A stretch of DNA of 64,000 bases, taken from positions 1 to 64,000 of the forward strand of contig CANIHD010000005.1 of NCBI GenBank assembly GCA_947467345.1, in the 5' to 3' direction. Under the pieces are notes generated by a model that made no database searches, had not been told where the DNA came from, and saw nothing but the letters and a program-made list of their open reading frames with translations. Every line of letters begins with the position of its first letter. Within the stretch, counting starts at the first letter, position 1. The stretch is from Alphaproteobacteria bacterium (GTDB lineage Bacteria > Pseudomonadota > Alphaproteobacteria > Micropepsales > Micropepsaceae). The position numbers and the translations under genes are program-made. Of this stretch, positions 45,114 through 55,318 are shown in pieces.

Positions 45114-45145
45114 TCGCGTGAAGCTGCGAAAGCGGCTTCACGCGA
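45114..45145. terminator. Shared hairpin terminator of convergent ndk and purN
   Basis: A perfect 11-bp stem (TCGCGTGAAGC at 45114-45124, GCTTCACGCGA at 45135-45145) with a 10-base loop lies between ndk and purN and includes the purN stop codon. There is no U-run on either side, so the terminator role is inferred from position. Confidence 0.6.
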
Positions 45146-45746
45146 ATATCGCGCGGTCTTGCTCCAGCCGCACGCGGCCTTCGGCAATCATTTTGAGTGC
45201 CGCCGGATAGATGCGGTGTTCCGCTTCCAACACGCGCGCGGCGAGCGTGTCCGCAGTGTCGCCCGGTTGCACCGGAACTTTTTCCTGCAGGATCGTCGGG
45301 CCGGAATCCAATTCCGGAATCACATAATGCACGGTGCAACCGGAAACCTTCACGCCGGCTGCAATCGCCTGCTCATGCACATGCATACCTTTGAAGGCGG
45401 GCAATAGCGACGGGTGAATGTTGACAATGCGCCCTTGCCATTTGCGCACGAAGGTAGCGCTTAAGAGGCGCATGAAGCCTGCGAGGCAAATAAACTCAGC
45501 CTTCGCTTCGGTCAGCTTTGCATCCATCGCCATATCGAAAGCGTCACGCGTCGCGAAATCGCGGTGAGAAATTGCGGCCGTAGGGATTCCCGCTTTCCGC
45601 GCGCGCTCTAAGCCGTAAGCATCCGCCACGTTGGAAAACACCAACACGATTTCGGCCGGAAAATCGGGCTGGCCGCAGGCGTCGATCAAGGCTTGGAGAT
45701 TGCTGCCGCGCCCCGAAATGAGCACGGCGGTCTTCAGCTTCGTCAT
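45138..45746 (-). CDS. purN: Phosphoribosylglycinamide formyltransferase
   Basis: A 202-residue formyltransferase using 10-formyl-THF in the third purine step. [16 protein letters not shown] opens the protein. The catalytic Asn/His/Asp set lies in [14 protein letters not shown] and [17 protein letters not shown]. It overlaps the purM stop by 4 bases, the usual purM-purN pair. Confidence 0.96.
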   Translation of the reverse strand: MTKLKTAVLISGRGSNLQALIDACGQPDFPAEIVLVFSNVADAYGLERARKAGIPTAAISHRDFATRDAFDMAMDAKLTEAKAEFICLAGFMRLLSATFVRKWQGRIVNIHPSLLPAFKGMHVHEQAIAAGVKVSGCTVHYVIPELDSGPTILQEKVPVQPGDTADTLAARVLEAEHRIYPAALKMIAEGRVRLEQDRAIFA

Positions 45747-46813
45747 GCCTTCAGCGCTCCGCTCGTGCGCACCGTGGCTTCTTCGCCGGAACCGGCAATC
45801 AGCTTTCCGATAACAAACGCGCGGTCCCCGGCGCTCTGAAACGCTGCGATGACCTCATCGACGCGGGCCGGTTCGACCACAGCGACGAGGCCGATGCCAC
45901 AATTGAAAGTGCGCAGCATCTCGACATCATCGAGGCCCGCTTCGCGTGCGAGCCATGCGAAGACTGAAGGCAATTTCCAGCTTCCGAGATCGACATCGGC
46001 ATCCAGCGTGGCGGGCAATGCGCGCGGCAGATTGCCGGTCAATCCACCGCCCGTGATGTGCGCGAGGCCCTTAACGCCGCCGGTGCGGATGGCTGCGAGC
46101 GCGCCCTTTACGTAAAGCCGTGTTGGAGTCAGCAGCACGTCAGCAAAACTCGCGCCCGCTGCAAAGGGAGCCGGATGATCAAGCTCGGCGCCCGCAACGC
46201 TCAGCACGCGGCGCACCAAAGAATAGCCGTTGGAATGAACGCCCGAAGAAGCGACGCCGATCAGCACATCGCCTTCTTTCATTGTTTCTGTTTTAGGCAG
46301 CACGGCGTCGCGTTCCACCGCGCCGACCGAGAACCCTGCGAGATCGAAATCACCCGCGCGGTAAAGCCCCGGCATTTCCGCCGTCTCGCCGCCGATCAAA
46401 GCGCAGCCGGATTCTTTGCAGGCCCGCGCGATGCCTTCGATGACGCGCGCGGCTTCATCGATTTTGAGCGCGCCGGTTGCGTAGTAATCGAGAAAGAACA
46501 GCGGCTCGGCGCCCTGAACAACGATGTCGTTCACGCACATCGCCACCAGATCTTGCCCGATCGTGTCGAAGCGCTGCGCATCGATGGCGATTTTCAGCTT
46601 GGTGCCGACACCGTCCGTTGAAGCGACGAGCAGAGCGTCCTTGAAGCCGGCTGCCTTGAGATCGAACAGTCCGCCGAACCCGCCTAAGGCGACATCGGCG
46701 CCGCGGCGCGTCGTGGCTTTGGCGGCCGGGGCGATGCGATCGACCAGCGCGTCACCGGCATCGATATCGACGCCAGCATCCTTATACGTAATGGCATTGC
46801 GACCTTGGCTCAT
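45743..46813 (-). CDS. purM: Phosphoribosylformylglycinamidine cyclo-ligase
   Basis: A 356-residue AIR synthetase. The family start [20 protein letters not shown] follows the ATG at 46813; [15 protein letters not shown] is the ATP-binding segment and [19 protein letters not shown] the catalytic core. A longer frame from 46954 adds 47 residues without family likeness. It faces the DUF2066 gene across a 204-base divergent region. Confidence 0.95.
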   Translation of the reverse strand: MSQGRNAITYKDAGVDIDAGDALVDRIAPAAKATTRRGADVALGGFGGLFDLKAAGFKDALLVASTDGVGTKLKIAIDAQRFDTIGQDLVAMCVNDIVVQGAEPLFFLDYYATGALKIDEAARVIEGIARACKESGCALIGGETAEMPGLYRAGDFDLAGFSVGAVERDAVLPKTETMKEGDVLIGVASSGVHSNGYSLVRRVLSVAGAELDHPAPFAAGASFADVLLTPTRLYVKGALAAIRTGGVKGLAHITGGGLTGNLPRALPATLDADVDLGSWKLPSVFAWLAREAGLDDVEMLRTFNCGIGLVAVVEPARVDEVIAAFQSAGDRAFVIGKLIAGSGEEATVRTSGALKA

Positions 46814-47017
46814 AGGCGTATCCGTAAGGACGCCGCCAAAGCTCCGCAAGCTTTCCGGCGCTGCCGACAGGGTTTGTTCACCATTACCCAACAGCATCTT
46901 GAAGAGGCCGGGTTTTTTCCTGGGAATGCTAGAATTCCGCCTGATTGCGGTCACGAAGTCGCGGTTTCTATTTTCCGGGGTCGTTAGCTATAGTCTGCTC
47001 CGACGAAGGACGCTTCG

Positions 47018-48088
47018 ATGTACCGCATTATCGCCACCCTGATTGCCGCCACCCTGGCGCTCTTTGTGATGCTTGCCGCGCCCCCGGCCTTTGCCGCGGC
47101 AGCGGACCTCTATTCCATAACCGGGGTACAGGTAGACGCCACCGCCGAGTCGGCGACCGCGGCGCGCGAGCAGGCTTTGGCGCAAGGGCGCCCCCTCGCA
47201 TGGCAGCGGCTTTTCCGCCGCCTAACCCCCCCGGCCGCCTGGCCGCGCCAGCCGAATTTGGACGACAACGCACTCCAGCGCGCCATCCGCAGTTTCGAAG
47301 TGTCCAATGAGCGGCGCTCGACCACGCGCTATCTCGGCGAGATGACCTATCATTTCAACCAGGGCGAGGTTGTCCGCCTCCTGCGCCAGAGCGGCATTCC
47401 CTTCGCCGAAACGCAATCCAAGCCTGTTCTTGTCGTTCCGCTGATCGGCGGGCGCTACGACCCGGCCGGAGCCTGGGCCAAAGCCTGGACGAGCCCGTCA
47501 ATTGCGCAAGGGCTGGTTCCCGTCGTGTTGCCGACCGGCGATGCTGCCGACCAGATCATTCTCACCCGGCCCGATCTTGGGCAGCTCGATTGGGTGGCGC
47601 TGGCTCCGCTCGTGCGGCGCTACGGCGTGACCCAGATCGTGATCGCAACCGCAACACCGGATGGAAACGCGGCGCAGCTGATCGAGATTTCCCAAACCGG
47701 CCGGCAGACGGAATCCTTGGCTTTCGCGCGTTCGAACTTCCTCGCCACGGCCGATGCGGCGGCGGTGAAGATCGCTGAAGGATGGAAGAACCGCGTTGCG
47801 GTGGATTTCAGCCAACGCGGAAGCCTCAGCGTGGACGTGTCATTTTCGTCGCTGGGTGAGTGGTCGCGTATTCGCAGCCAATTGGTTGCGGTCCGTTCGG
47901 TTACAGGTGTCGAAGTCGTTGGACTTTCTGTCGCCGAGGCGCGGGTCGAGCTCGGCTATGTCGGCCGCCCCGAACAGTTGCGTGACACCCTGGCGGAGCA
48001 GGATCTCGATCTCCGGATGGCCGGCGGCAATTACACTCTGGCGATAGGCGTCCCCCAGCCCCAGCCTGTGCCTTTGGTCCCGCGCTGA
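47018..48088 (+). CDS. DUF2066 domain secreted protein
   Basis: A 356-residue protein with a signal peptide (IIATLIAATLALFVMLAAPPAFA, cut near residue 27) and a domain matching DUF2066: EQALAQGRPLAWQRLFRRLTPP, FNQGEVVRLLRQSGIPFAE, KPVLVVPLI. The function of this periplasmic family is not known. It commonly lies just before a CDP-alcohol phosphatidyltransferase and an HdaA-type gene, as here (1-base overlap). A TATAGT box with a short leader stands about 25 bases upstream. Confidence 0.86.
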   Translation: MYRIIATLIAATLALFVMLAAPPAFAAAADLYSITGVQVDATAESATAAREQALAQGRPLAWQRLFRRLTPPAAWPRQPNLDDNALQRAIRSFEVSNERRSTTRYLGEMTYHFNQGEVVRLLRQSGIPFAETQSKPVLVVPLIGGRYDPAGAWAKAWTSPSIAQGLVPVVLPTGDAADQIILTRPDLGQLDWVALAPLVRRYGVTQIVIATATPDGNAAQLIEISQTGRQTESLAFARSNFLATADAAAVKIAEGWKNRVAVDFSQRGSLSVDVSFSSLGEWSRIRSQLVAVRSVTGVEVVGLSVAEARVELGYVGRPEQLRDTLAEQDLDLRMAGGNYTLAIGVPQPQPVPLVPR

Positions 48089-48657
48089 TGGCGCTTCTTC
48101 GCCACATCCCAAATGTTCTGACGGGGCTAAGACTTGTGGCGGCGCCGGCAACGGTGGGCCTTCTGACATCGGGACATTTTGGTGCGGCGCTGGGATTGTT
48201 TGCGGTGGCGGGAATTTCAGACGCGGCGGATGGCTATCTCGCCAAGCGCTTCAATCTGACCTCGCGCCTGGGCCGCTTTCTCGATCCCTTGGCCGACAAG
48301 GCGCTGATGGTGGCGGCATTCACCGCCCTTATTATCCTCGACGTCGTTCCGATGTGGCTCGCGGTCGTCGTGTTCGGCCGCGAGATTTTGCTTCTTTTGG
48401 GCATTCTGCTGGCCGTGGCGGTGCAGGCACCTATCCATGTGACGCCGTTGATCATCGGCAAGATCGGCACGGCGCTGCAGATTGGTTACATCGTCAGCCA
48501 TCTCACTGCGCTGGCCTTCGGATTTGACATCGGCTTCATCGAGCCTGGCGCTTCTTACGTGCTAGCGGGTGTCGCGATCCTCTCGATCTTCCCTTACGGG
48601 CTGATCTGGCTTCGGGCCATGCGCATCGCGCTGAGCCCGGGGGGCGCGGGTCTCTGA
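48088..48657 (+). CDS. CDP-alcohol phosphatidyltransferase (PgsA-like)
   Basis: A 189-residue inner-membrane enzyme with the CDP-alcohol phosphotransferase motif DAADGYLAKRFNLTSRLGRFLDPLADK (residues ~45-71), in which the Asp residues bind metal. About five helices follow. It resembles phosphatidylglycerophosphate synthase and cardiolipin-type enzymes; the alcohol acceptor is not certain. Its start shares a base with the DUF2066 stop. Confidence 0.88.
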   Translation: MALLRHIPNVLTGLRLVAAPATVGLLTSGHFGAALGLFAVAGISDAADGYLAKRFNLTSRLGRFLDPLADKALMVAAFTALIILDVVPMWLAVVVFGREILLLLGILLAVAVQAPIHVTPLIIGKIGTALQIGYIVSHLTALAFGFDIGFIEPGASYVLAGVAILSIFPYGLIWLRAMRIALSPGGAGL

Positions 48658-48659
48658 AT

Positions 48660-49337
48660 TTGAGTGGCCAGCTCGCGCTTCCTTTCGATCCGCGCTCCGC
48701 GTTCGGCCGTGCCGATTTCATCGCCGGGCCATCCAATGAAACGGCGCTTCGCTTCCTCGACGCTTGGCCGGAATGGCCGGCGCGCGCCGCCGCCATTCAT
48801 GGGCCCGCCGGTTGCGGCAAGACCCACCTCGCCGAGCTCTGGCGCGCGGCATCTGGGGGCGTCCGGCTCCCGGTCTCGGCTCTCTCGCTGGACTTGGTGG
48901 GACGGCTTGCGCCGGATGAAAATGTCGCGATCGAAGACATTGACCGAGTGCAGCCCACCCGGACGCGCGATGACGCGTTGATCGCTCTGTTTGAACGGCG
49001 GGCTGGCGTGGTCCTTCTGACAGGCAGAACCAGCCCGGCCGCGTGGGGTGTCGTGCTTCCGGACATCGGATCGCGGTTCAAGGCCCTGCTGACATTCGAG
49101 ATTCGGATGCCGGATGATGTGATGTTGTCAGCGCTCGCACATAAGCATTTCGCTGATCGCCAACTCGACGTTCCTGAGAGCGTGATTCAACGCATGCTGG
49201 TTGCCCTGGAGCGCAGCCCGGCCTCCATAGCAAACTTTATTGCTGACCTGGACCGGCGTGCCTTGGCGGACCGGCGGGCCATAACCGAGAGGCTGGTTCT
49301 GGAGCTTTTGACCCAGCGGGAATGTAGCCAGGCGTAA
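48660..49337 (+). CDS. hdaA: HdaA, DnaA-like replication regulator
   Basis: A 225-residue AAA+ protein resembling the ATPase part of DnaA without the DNA-binding domain. It starts GQLALPFDPRSAFGRADFIAGPSNETALRFLD and has Walker A HGPAGCGKTHL near residue 50. In Caulobacter, HdaA works with the sliding clamp to turn DnaA-ATP into DnaA-ADP. The start is TTG, 2 bases after the phosphatidyltransferase stop, supported by the conserved N-terminal clamp-binding QLALPF motif. Confidence 0.88.
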   Translation: MSGQLALPFDPRSAFGRADFIAGPSNETALRFLDAWPEWPARAAAIHGPAGCGKTHLAELWRAASGGVRLPVSALSLDLVGRLAPDENVAIEDIDRVQPTRTRDDALIALFERRAGVVLLTGRTSPAAWGVVLPDIGSRFKALLTFEIRMPDDVMLSALAHKHFADRQLDVPESVIQRMLVALERSPASIANFIADLDRRALADRRAITERLVLELLTQRECSQA

Positions 49338-49422
49338 GCCATTCCCTAAAGGCTCTCCTGGCAATTCGTGTTTCTTTCATGGATAGCAGGCATTCTGGGC
49401 TCTAACGCCCCGGCTCCAAGCC

Positions 49423-51714
49423 ATGACAGAGCCAAATTTGTCGTTTAGTCTCAATGCGAAAGAGCGCGGAATGGCCACAGTGACTCAAATGCCCCTGCGG
49501 GAAGTATCGGCGACGGTGCCGAACCTTGAGGAGGGCCAAGCGCCCGCCATCACGTCTGTTTTGCAAGCCGCGATCGCTGCCGATTCGCAGGCACGTTTCA
49601 TCAACCGCGAACTCTCCTGGCTGTCATTCAACCGGCGCGTGCTGGAAGAGGCGCAGAATCCGCGGCACCCGCTTTTGGAGCGGCTGCGCTTTCTCTCGAT
49701 TTCGGCATCGAACCTCGACGAATTCTACATGGTGCGCGTGGCCGGCCTGAAGGGCATGATCAATGCCGGTATCGGCGAAATGTCCGATGACGGCATGACG
49801 CCGGCGCAGCAGCTCGCCCGCGTCGATGCTATTTCCGGGGAACTTATCGCCGAGCAACAACAAACCTGGGTGGAGTTGCGCCGCGCATTGGCGGCGGTCG
49901 GAATCGCCGTCAATGAACCCGACAGCCTCGTGGCCGACGACCGCGCTTGGCTGGACGCCTATTTTCGCGAGCAGGTGTTTCCCGTTCTAACGCCGCTGGC
50001 GATCGATCCGGCGCATCCGTTTCCGTTCATACCCAATCTCGGCTTCGTCATGGCCATGCGCCTCACACGCGGCACCGATGCCAAAATTCTTACGGCGCTG
50101 CTTCCGATCCCGTCCCAGCTGCAACGGTTCGTGCGCTTGCCCGACCGCAACGGCAAAGCGCGCTTCGTTACGCTGGAAAACGTCATCCAGCTTTATCTCG
50201 ACCGTCTGTTTCCGGGCCATAAGGTTCAGGCGAGCGGAATGTTCCAGATTCTTAGGGACTCGGACATTGAGATCGAAGAAGAGGCGGAAGATCTCGTCCG
50301 CTCATTCGAATCTCTGCTCAAGCGTCGGCGCCGCGGGTCGGTTATCCGTTTGATCTGCAGCCGTTCGATGCCGCCTGATTTGCGCAAATTTATTGCCGAT
50401 CATTTGCAAATGGCAGGGCGCGAGCCCTTCGTTATCGACGGGCTCCTCGGCCTCGACGAAACCAAACAACTCATTCTCGACGACCGGCGCGATCTTCTGT
50501 TCTCGCCCTTTACGTCCCGCTTTCCAGAGCGCGTTCGCGATTTCGGCGGCGATTGTTTTGCGGCCATCAAGACCAAGGACATCATCGTTCACCATCCGTT
50601 CGAGAGCTTCGACGTCGTCGTGCAGTTCTTGCGTCAGGCGGCGGCCGACCCCGATGTCGTTGCGATTAAGCAGACGCTGTATCGCACCTCCAAGGACAGC
50701 CCGATCGTCAAAGCGCTGATCGAGGCTGCCGAGGCCGGAAAATCGGTCACTGCTCTGATCGAATTAAAAGCGCGCTTCGACGAGGCCGCCAACATCAAAT
50801 GGGCGCGCGATCTTGAGCGTGCCGGCGCGCAAGTGGTGTACGGCTTTATCGAATTGAAAACGCACGCCAAGGTCAGCCTTGTCGTGCGGCGCGAAAACGG
50901 CGGCGTGCGCACCTACACGCATTTCGGCACCGGCAATTACCATCCGCAAACTGCGAAGATTTACACGGATCTTTCCTTGTTCTCAGCCGATCCGCGCTTG
51001 GGTCGCGATGCCGCGCAATTGTTCAACTACATCACCGGCTATTCCGAACCGGAAACTATGGAAGCCATCGCGATTTCACCGGTCAATCTCTACGAGACGA
51101 TTATCGCCGGGATTGAGAACGAGATCGCTCATGTGCGTGCAGGGCGTCAGGGAGAAATCTGGGCGAAGATGAACGCGCTGGTCGACCCGCGTATTATCGA
51201 TGCACTTTATCGTGCGAGCTGCGAAGGCGTGCACATCGAATTGGTTGTCCGCGGCGTCTGTTGCCTGCGCCCGGGTGTGGCCGGCCTCTCCGAGAAAATC
51301 CGCGTCAAAAGCATCATTGGTCGCTTCCTGGAGCACTCGCGAATCGTTTGTTTCGGTGACGGGCACGGGCTGCCGTCGCAACAGTCGAAGGTCTACATCA
51401 CGTCGGCTGACTGGATGCCGCGCAATTTGGACCGCCGCGTGGAGACTCTGGTTCCCATCCTAAATCCGACCGTCCATCAGCAGATCGTGAATCAGATCAT
51501 GGTCGCCAATCTCAAGGATCAGGCGCAGAGCTGGTATTTGCTGGGCGACGGTTCCTATGTGCGCGACCCCGAGCACGAAAATCCGAATGCGTTTTCCGCC
51601 CACAACTATTTCATGACCAATCCGTCCCTTTCCGGCCGCGGCAAGGCTTTGAAAGTGGATACTGCATCACAACCGTTGACGGTCCCTCCGCCTACCGGCA
51701 GAGAAGGGGCGTGA
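49423..51714 (+). CDS. ppk1: Polyphosphate kinase 1
   Basis: A 763-residue enzyme that makes polyphosphate from ATP. The family core starts near residue 55 ([19 protein letters not shown]). The phosphorylated histidine is about His500 in [10 protein letters not shown], and the second conserved histidine region is in [13 protein letters not shown]. The first ~50 residues are a variable extension. It is followed by ppx after 19 bases, so synthesis and breakdown genes are paired. Confidence 0.96.
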   Translation: MTEPNLSFSLNAKERGMATVTQMPLREVSATVPNLEEGQAPAITSVLQAAIAADSQARFINRELSWLSFNRRVLEEAQNPRHPLLERLRFLSISASNLDEFYMVRVAGLKGMINAGIGEMSDDGMTPAQQLARVDAISGELIAEQQQTWVELRRALAAVGIAVNEPDSLVADDRAWLDAYFREQVFPVLTPLAIDPAHPFPFIPNLGFVMAMRLTRGTDAKILTALLPIPSQLQRFVRLPDRNGKARFVTLENVIQLYLDRLFPGHKVQASGMFQILRDSDIEIEEEAEDLVRSFESLLKRRRRGSVIRLICSRSMPPDLRKFIADHLQMAGREPFVIDGLLGLDETKQLILDDRRDLLFSPFTSRFPERVRDFGGDCFAAIKTKDIIVHHPFESFDVVVQFLRQAAADPDVVAIKQTLYRTSKDSPIVKALIEAAEAGKSVTALIELKARFDEAANIKWARDLERAGAQVVYGFIELKTHAKVSLVVRRENGGVRTYTHFGTGNYHPQTAKIYTDLSLFSADPRLGRDAAQLFNYITGYSEPETMEAIAISPVNLYETIIAGIENEIAHVRAGRQGEIWAKMNALVDPRIIDALYRASCEGVHIELVVRGVCCLRPGVAGLSEKIRVKSIIGRFLEHSRIVCFGDGHGLPSQQSKVYITSADWMPRNLDRRVETLVPILNPTVHQQIVNQIMVANLKDQAQSWYLLGDGSYVRDPEHENPNAFSAHNYFMTNPSLSGRGKALKVDTASQPLTVPPPTGREGA

Positions 51715-51733
51715 ACGGAATTGTGAGGGCAGG

Positions 51734-53266
51734 TTGAGTCTCGCCGGCCGGTACGCGAATGCTGCCGAGAAGCGTGAAGCCGCGCGCGCTGCTCTTTCTG
51801 CTGAATCGCCGATCGCCATCGTCGATATCGGGTCCAATTCGGTTCGCCTTGTCATCTATGACGGTGCCTCGCGCCGTGCTGCAGCCTTGCACAATGAGAA
51901 AGCAATCTGCGCCATTGGCCGCAATATGGTGCGCACGGGCATGCTCCATGAATCTGGCTCGCAGCAAGCGTTGGAAACATTGGCGCGTTTTCGGCTTCTC
52001 GCGCGCGGCTTCGGCGTAACGACTATTGAAGCGGTCGCGACAGCAGCAGCGCGCGACGCGACCAACGGCCCGGAGTTCGTGCGTCAGGCGGAGAAGGCGC
52101 TCGGCGCTCCCATCAAAATTCTCTCCGGCGGCGATGAAGCGCGGATTGCCGCTGAAGGGGTTCTGGCCGGAATTCCCGAAGCTGATGGTCTGGTAGGCGA
52201 TTTGGGCGGCGGTAGCCTGGACATGATCACGGTTTCGGATGGCAAGACGGGCACTCCCGCCACATTGCCGTTCGGCCCGTTGCGATTGATGGATCTATCA
52301 GACGGCAATTTGAACAAAGCGCGCGCGGCTGTCGCGAAGGGATTGGAGAAAACCAAACTCGGCGAACCGTTAAAGGGCAGGGCATTCTACGCGGTCGGCG
52401 GCATTTGGCGCGCGCTCGCGCGTGTCGACATGGATTACGAGCAATATCCGCTGCACGTTCTGCATTTCTATCGCATGCCGGCCGGACGGGCATTGAAGCT
52501 TTGTCGAGTGGTGTCGGGACTCTCGAAAAAATCGCTCGAAAAAATGTCGTCGGTGCCGAAGCGCCGCGCCGAAGCATTGCCATATGGCGCACTCGTGTTG
52601 GAGCAATTAATCTCCAATTACGGCTTGAAGGAAGTGGTGGTGTCGGCTTTCGGACTTCGCGAAGGTCTGCTGCAGCGTCTGCTGGGTGCGGGCGAAGGCG
52701 CGAAAGATCCGCTGATCGAATACGCCGTCGACATGAATGCGCGTGTCTCGCGTCTTCCGGTTCACGGCACGGAATTGTTCGCATGGATGACGCCTCTCTT
52801 TGCCAAAGAGACACCGTCCGAACGCCGCGTCCGTCGCGCCTTTTGTCTGATGGCCGATTGCGGCTGGCGGCGCCATCCGGACGACCGCGCCGCGGGTGCA
52901 TTTCAGTTGGTGCTTAAGGGCAATTATGCCGGCGCGGATCACAACGAGCGTGTGCTCATGGCGACGGCGATTTATTACCGCTATGCCGGCGACGAGGACT
53001 TCCCCGAAGAAGCGCGAATCGGTGGGCTGTTAGGCCCGGAGCGTGCCGTCGTCGCATTGCGGCTCGGACTTGCGGCCCGCCTGGCTTTCGGGCTTTCCGG
53101 CTCGGTTCCCGGCGAGCTTACTGTGATGCCACTCCATATGACCAACCAGACCCTGTCGCTTGAGATTCCCAAGAAACGCGAGGCGCTGCTTGGCGAAACC
53201 GTTTCGAAGCGTCTGAGCGATCTGGCGCAAGCCTTTGGACGTAAGGCACAAATCGTAGTGGGTTGA
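51734..53266 (+). CDS. ppx: Exopolyphosphatase, Ppx/GppA family
   Basis: A 510-residue ASKHA-fold phosphatase. IAIVDIGSNSVRLVIYDG (residues ~28-45) is the phosphate-1 loop and LVGDLGGGSLDMITV the phosphate-2 loop; an HD-like C-terminal domain follows. It hydrolyses polyphosphate, or pppGpp in the GppA subgroup; the position after ppk1 favours polyphosphate. The start is TTG with GAGGG a few bases upstream. Confidence 0.93.
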   Translation: MSLAGRYANAAEKREAARAALSAESPIAIVDIGSNSVRLVIYDGASRRAAALHNEKAICAIGRNMVRTGMLHESGSQQALETLARFRLLARGFGVTTIEAVATAAARDATNGPEFVRQAEKALGAPIKILSGGDEARIAAEGVLAGIPEADGLVGDLGGGSLDMITVSDGKTGTPATLPFGPLRLMDLSDGNLNKARAAVAKGLEKTKLGEPLKGRAFYAVGGIWRALARVDMDYEQYPLHVLHFYRMPAGRALKLCRVVSGLSKKSLEKMSSVPKRRAEALPYGALVLEQLISNYGLKEVVVSAFGLREGLLQRLLGAGEGAKDPLIEYAVDMNARVSRLPVHGTELFAWMTPLFAKETPSERRVRRAFCLMADCGWRRHPDDRAAGAFQLVLKGNYAGADHNERVLMATAIYYRYAGDEDFPEEARIGGLLGPERAVVALRLGLAARLAFGLSGSVPGELTVMPLHMTNQTLSLEIPKKREALLGETVSKRLSDLAQAFGRKAQIVVG

Positions 53267-53375
53267 ATACGCGGAAGGCAGGCGGTCACTGCCGACCTTG
53301 CAGTTTTGCCCTGGTCTATTAGTACCCTGGCCTGATACGAGTTGAGAACTGCTCGCAAGATCTGAGGACGATTGC

Positions 53376-54470
53376 TTGAGCGCCGTCACCGAACCGGTCG
53401 ATGGACTTTCCTTGCGGGGCATCACCCGCCGCTTTGGCGCGCGCCAAGCCGTTGCCGGTGTCGATTTGGATGTAAGGCGCGGGCAAGTGCTTTGCCTGCT
53501 TGGACCATCCGGCTGCGGTAAGAGCACCACGCTGCGTATTGCCGCCGGGCTTGAGCGGCCGGATACGGGTTTGGTCTTTGCAGCCGGACGACTGGTGGAA
53601 GGCAACGGACATCACGTCCCGCCGGAACAGCGCGGCGTCGGCCTGATGTTTCAGGACTACGCGTTGTTTCCGCATTTGAGCGTTCGCGCCAATGTCGCGT
53701 TCGGTCTCAACCGATTGCCGCGCGCCGAACAGATCGCGCGTGCTGACCGGGAATTGGCGCGCGTCGGCCTCGCGCGTCTCGCGGAGGCCTATCCGCATAC
53801 TTTGTCGGGCGGCGAGCAGCAGCGCATTGCGCTGGCGCGCATGTTGGCACCCGAACCCGCCGTGATCCTTATGGACGAGCCGTTCTCGGGTCTCGATGCG
53901 TCTTTGCGCGAAACATTGCGAGGCACCACACTGGCGCGATTGCGTGAAGCTAATGTAGCCGTGTTGATCGTCACCCATGATCCCGACGAAGCGATGCGCG
54001 TCGGCGACCGCGTGGCGCTGATGGGCGCAGGCAAAATCATTCAGGAAGGGACGCCGCTGGAGCTCTACCGTGCCCCCAAAGTTCCGCAGGCTGTCGCGCT
54101 ATTCGGCGGGGCCAATGTGTTTCACACGAAAGTTACGCCGGAAGGCGTGCGCTCGCCTTTTGGTCTTGTTCCGGCGAATGGCGTCGCAACCGGTAGCTGG
54201 GCCGAGATTTTATTTCGTCCCGGTAATGTTCGCCTGGCCGATCGGGGCATTCAGGCTGTCGTCGTCGGGGTGCGGCCGTTTGGCGGGGCCACAGAGGTGG
54301 AAGCACGCATAGTGCCTGATTTTTTGCCGGAAGGCGTTGAATCGCCCGCCACGGTCAGGGCCTCTGCGCCCCCGGGTGCGCTGCTCATTCCAGGTTTGGA
54401 AATCCGCCTTGAAGCTGACCCTAACGATGGCTTCGTCTTTCCTTGCTTCGACAAGGTTTGTTGGGCTTAA
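53376..54470 (+). CDS. FbpC-like ABC transporter ATPase, orphan
   Basis: A 364-residue ATPase of the iron(III)/spermidine type: Walker A GPSGCGKST, Q-loop MFQDYALFPHLSV, signature LSGGEQQR, Walker B VILMDEPFSGLD, then a C-terminal TOBE-like domain (about residues 280-355). FbpC/PotA subunits normally sit beside a permease and a binding protein; neither is here. The start is TTG with GAGGA 8 bases upstream. The ligand is not known. Confidence 0.88.
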   Translation: MSAVTEPVDGLSLRGITRRFGARQAVAGVDLDVRRGQVLCLLGPSGCGKSTTLRIAAGLERPDTGLVFAAGRLVEGNGHHVPPEQRGVGLMFQDYALFPHLSVRANVAFGLNRLPRAEQIARADRELARVGLARLAEAYPHTLSGGEQQRIALARMLAPEPAVILMDEPFSGLDASLRETLRGTTLARLREANVAVLIVTHDPDEAMRVGDRVALMGAGKIIQEGTPLELYRAPKVPQAVALFGGANVFHTKVTPEGVRSPFGLVPANGVATGSWAEILFRPGNVRLADRGIQAVVVGVRPFGGATEVEARIVPDFLPEGVESPATVRASAPPGALLIPGLEIRLEADPNDGFVFPCFDKVCWA

Positions 54471-54592
54471 GTCGTGAAAGATTGACGGACGCCCCTAATA
54501 AACAAGGGCTTAAGCTGTTAAGTTAGATCGGAAATAGGGCAGCGCGCGCTCCCCGCGTTCGCTATTCTAACCGCGTTATAGGAGTTAATCCG

Positions 54593-54805
54593 ATGGGCTC
54601 GTTTAGTATTTGGCACTGGATGATCGTGATCGTGCTGGTCGTGCTGATGTTCGGCGGCCGCGGCAAGATCTCCGGGATCATGGGCGACGTCGCCCACGGC
54701 ATTCGCAATTTTCGCGAAGGCCTGAAAGATCCCAACGAACGCCGCACTCTGCCGGATGGCGAGCAGACCGCCGAGATCAAGAAAAAAGAAGAGATCCGGA
54801 GCTGA
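54593..54805 (+). CDS. tatA: Tat translocase subunit TatA
   Basis: A 70-residue protein with one N-terminal helix ([17 protein letters not shown]), a short hinge, an amphipathic helix ([20 protein letters not shown]) and a charged tail. TatA oligomers form the conduit for folded proteins with twin-arginine signals. AGGAG is 8 bases before the ATG. tatB and tatC follow. Confidence 0.95.
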   Translation: MGSFSIWHWMIVIVLVVLMFGGRGKISGIMGDVAHGIRNFREGLKDPNERRTLPDGEQTAEIKKKEEIRS

Positions 54806-54877
54806 ACCGGACGTCCCCAAACAGCCCGCGAATAATAAAGCGGGCAGGGGCCGTCGCGGCTGGGCGGCAGGTGCGTG

Positions 54878-55315
54878 ATGTTTGATATCGGCTGGACAGA
54901 GCTGCTGGTGATCGCGGTTGTTGCCGTGGTCGTCGTAGGCCCGAAGGATTTGCCAAAGTTGATGCGCGTTGTCGGCCAGTGGGCCGGCCGCGCGCGCGCC
55001 ATGGCCGATCAATTCAAGCGCAGCTTTGACGACATGGCGCGCCAGTCCGAATTGGAAGAGCTGCGCTCAGAAGTGATGAAGCTGCACGACGAGAGTTCGC
55101 TGGCTAAAATTCATCGCGAAACCGAAATCATGCTCGGCAATATCCCGGCCGATCCTATGGCCGCCGATCCCGCCGAAATCGCGCCGTCCCTGATCCGGAA
55201 CGTCGAAACCGATCCGCGCCTATTGAACAACGCCGAGGCCTCGTCCGGCCCGGTGCAGCCCAAACTGCCTGGGCTGGAGCAAGAACAGCCGCCTCCGGCG
55301 CGCGTGGAGCCGTAA
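54878..55315 (+). CDS. tatB: Tat translocase subunit TatB
   Basis: A 145-residue protein with the TatB start MFDIGWTELLVIAVVAVVVVGPKDLPKLM, a long amphipathic helix and a Pro/Glu-rich tail. TatB with TatC recognises Tat signals. The ATG at 54878 is the family start; a GTG one codon earlier is not needed. It is 3 bases from tatC. Confidence 0.95.
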   Translation: MFDIGWTELLVIAVVAVVVVGPKDLPKLMRVVGQWAGRARAMADQFKRSFDDMARQSELEELRSEVMKLHDESSLAKIHRETEIMLGNIPADPMAADPAEIAPSLIRNVETDPRLLNNAEASSGPVQPKLPGLEQEQPPPARVEP

Positions 55316-55318
55316 GAG

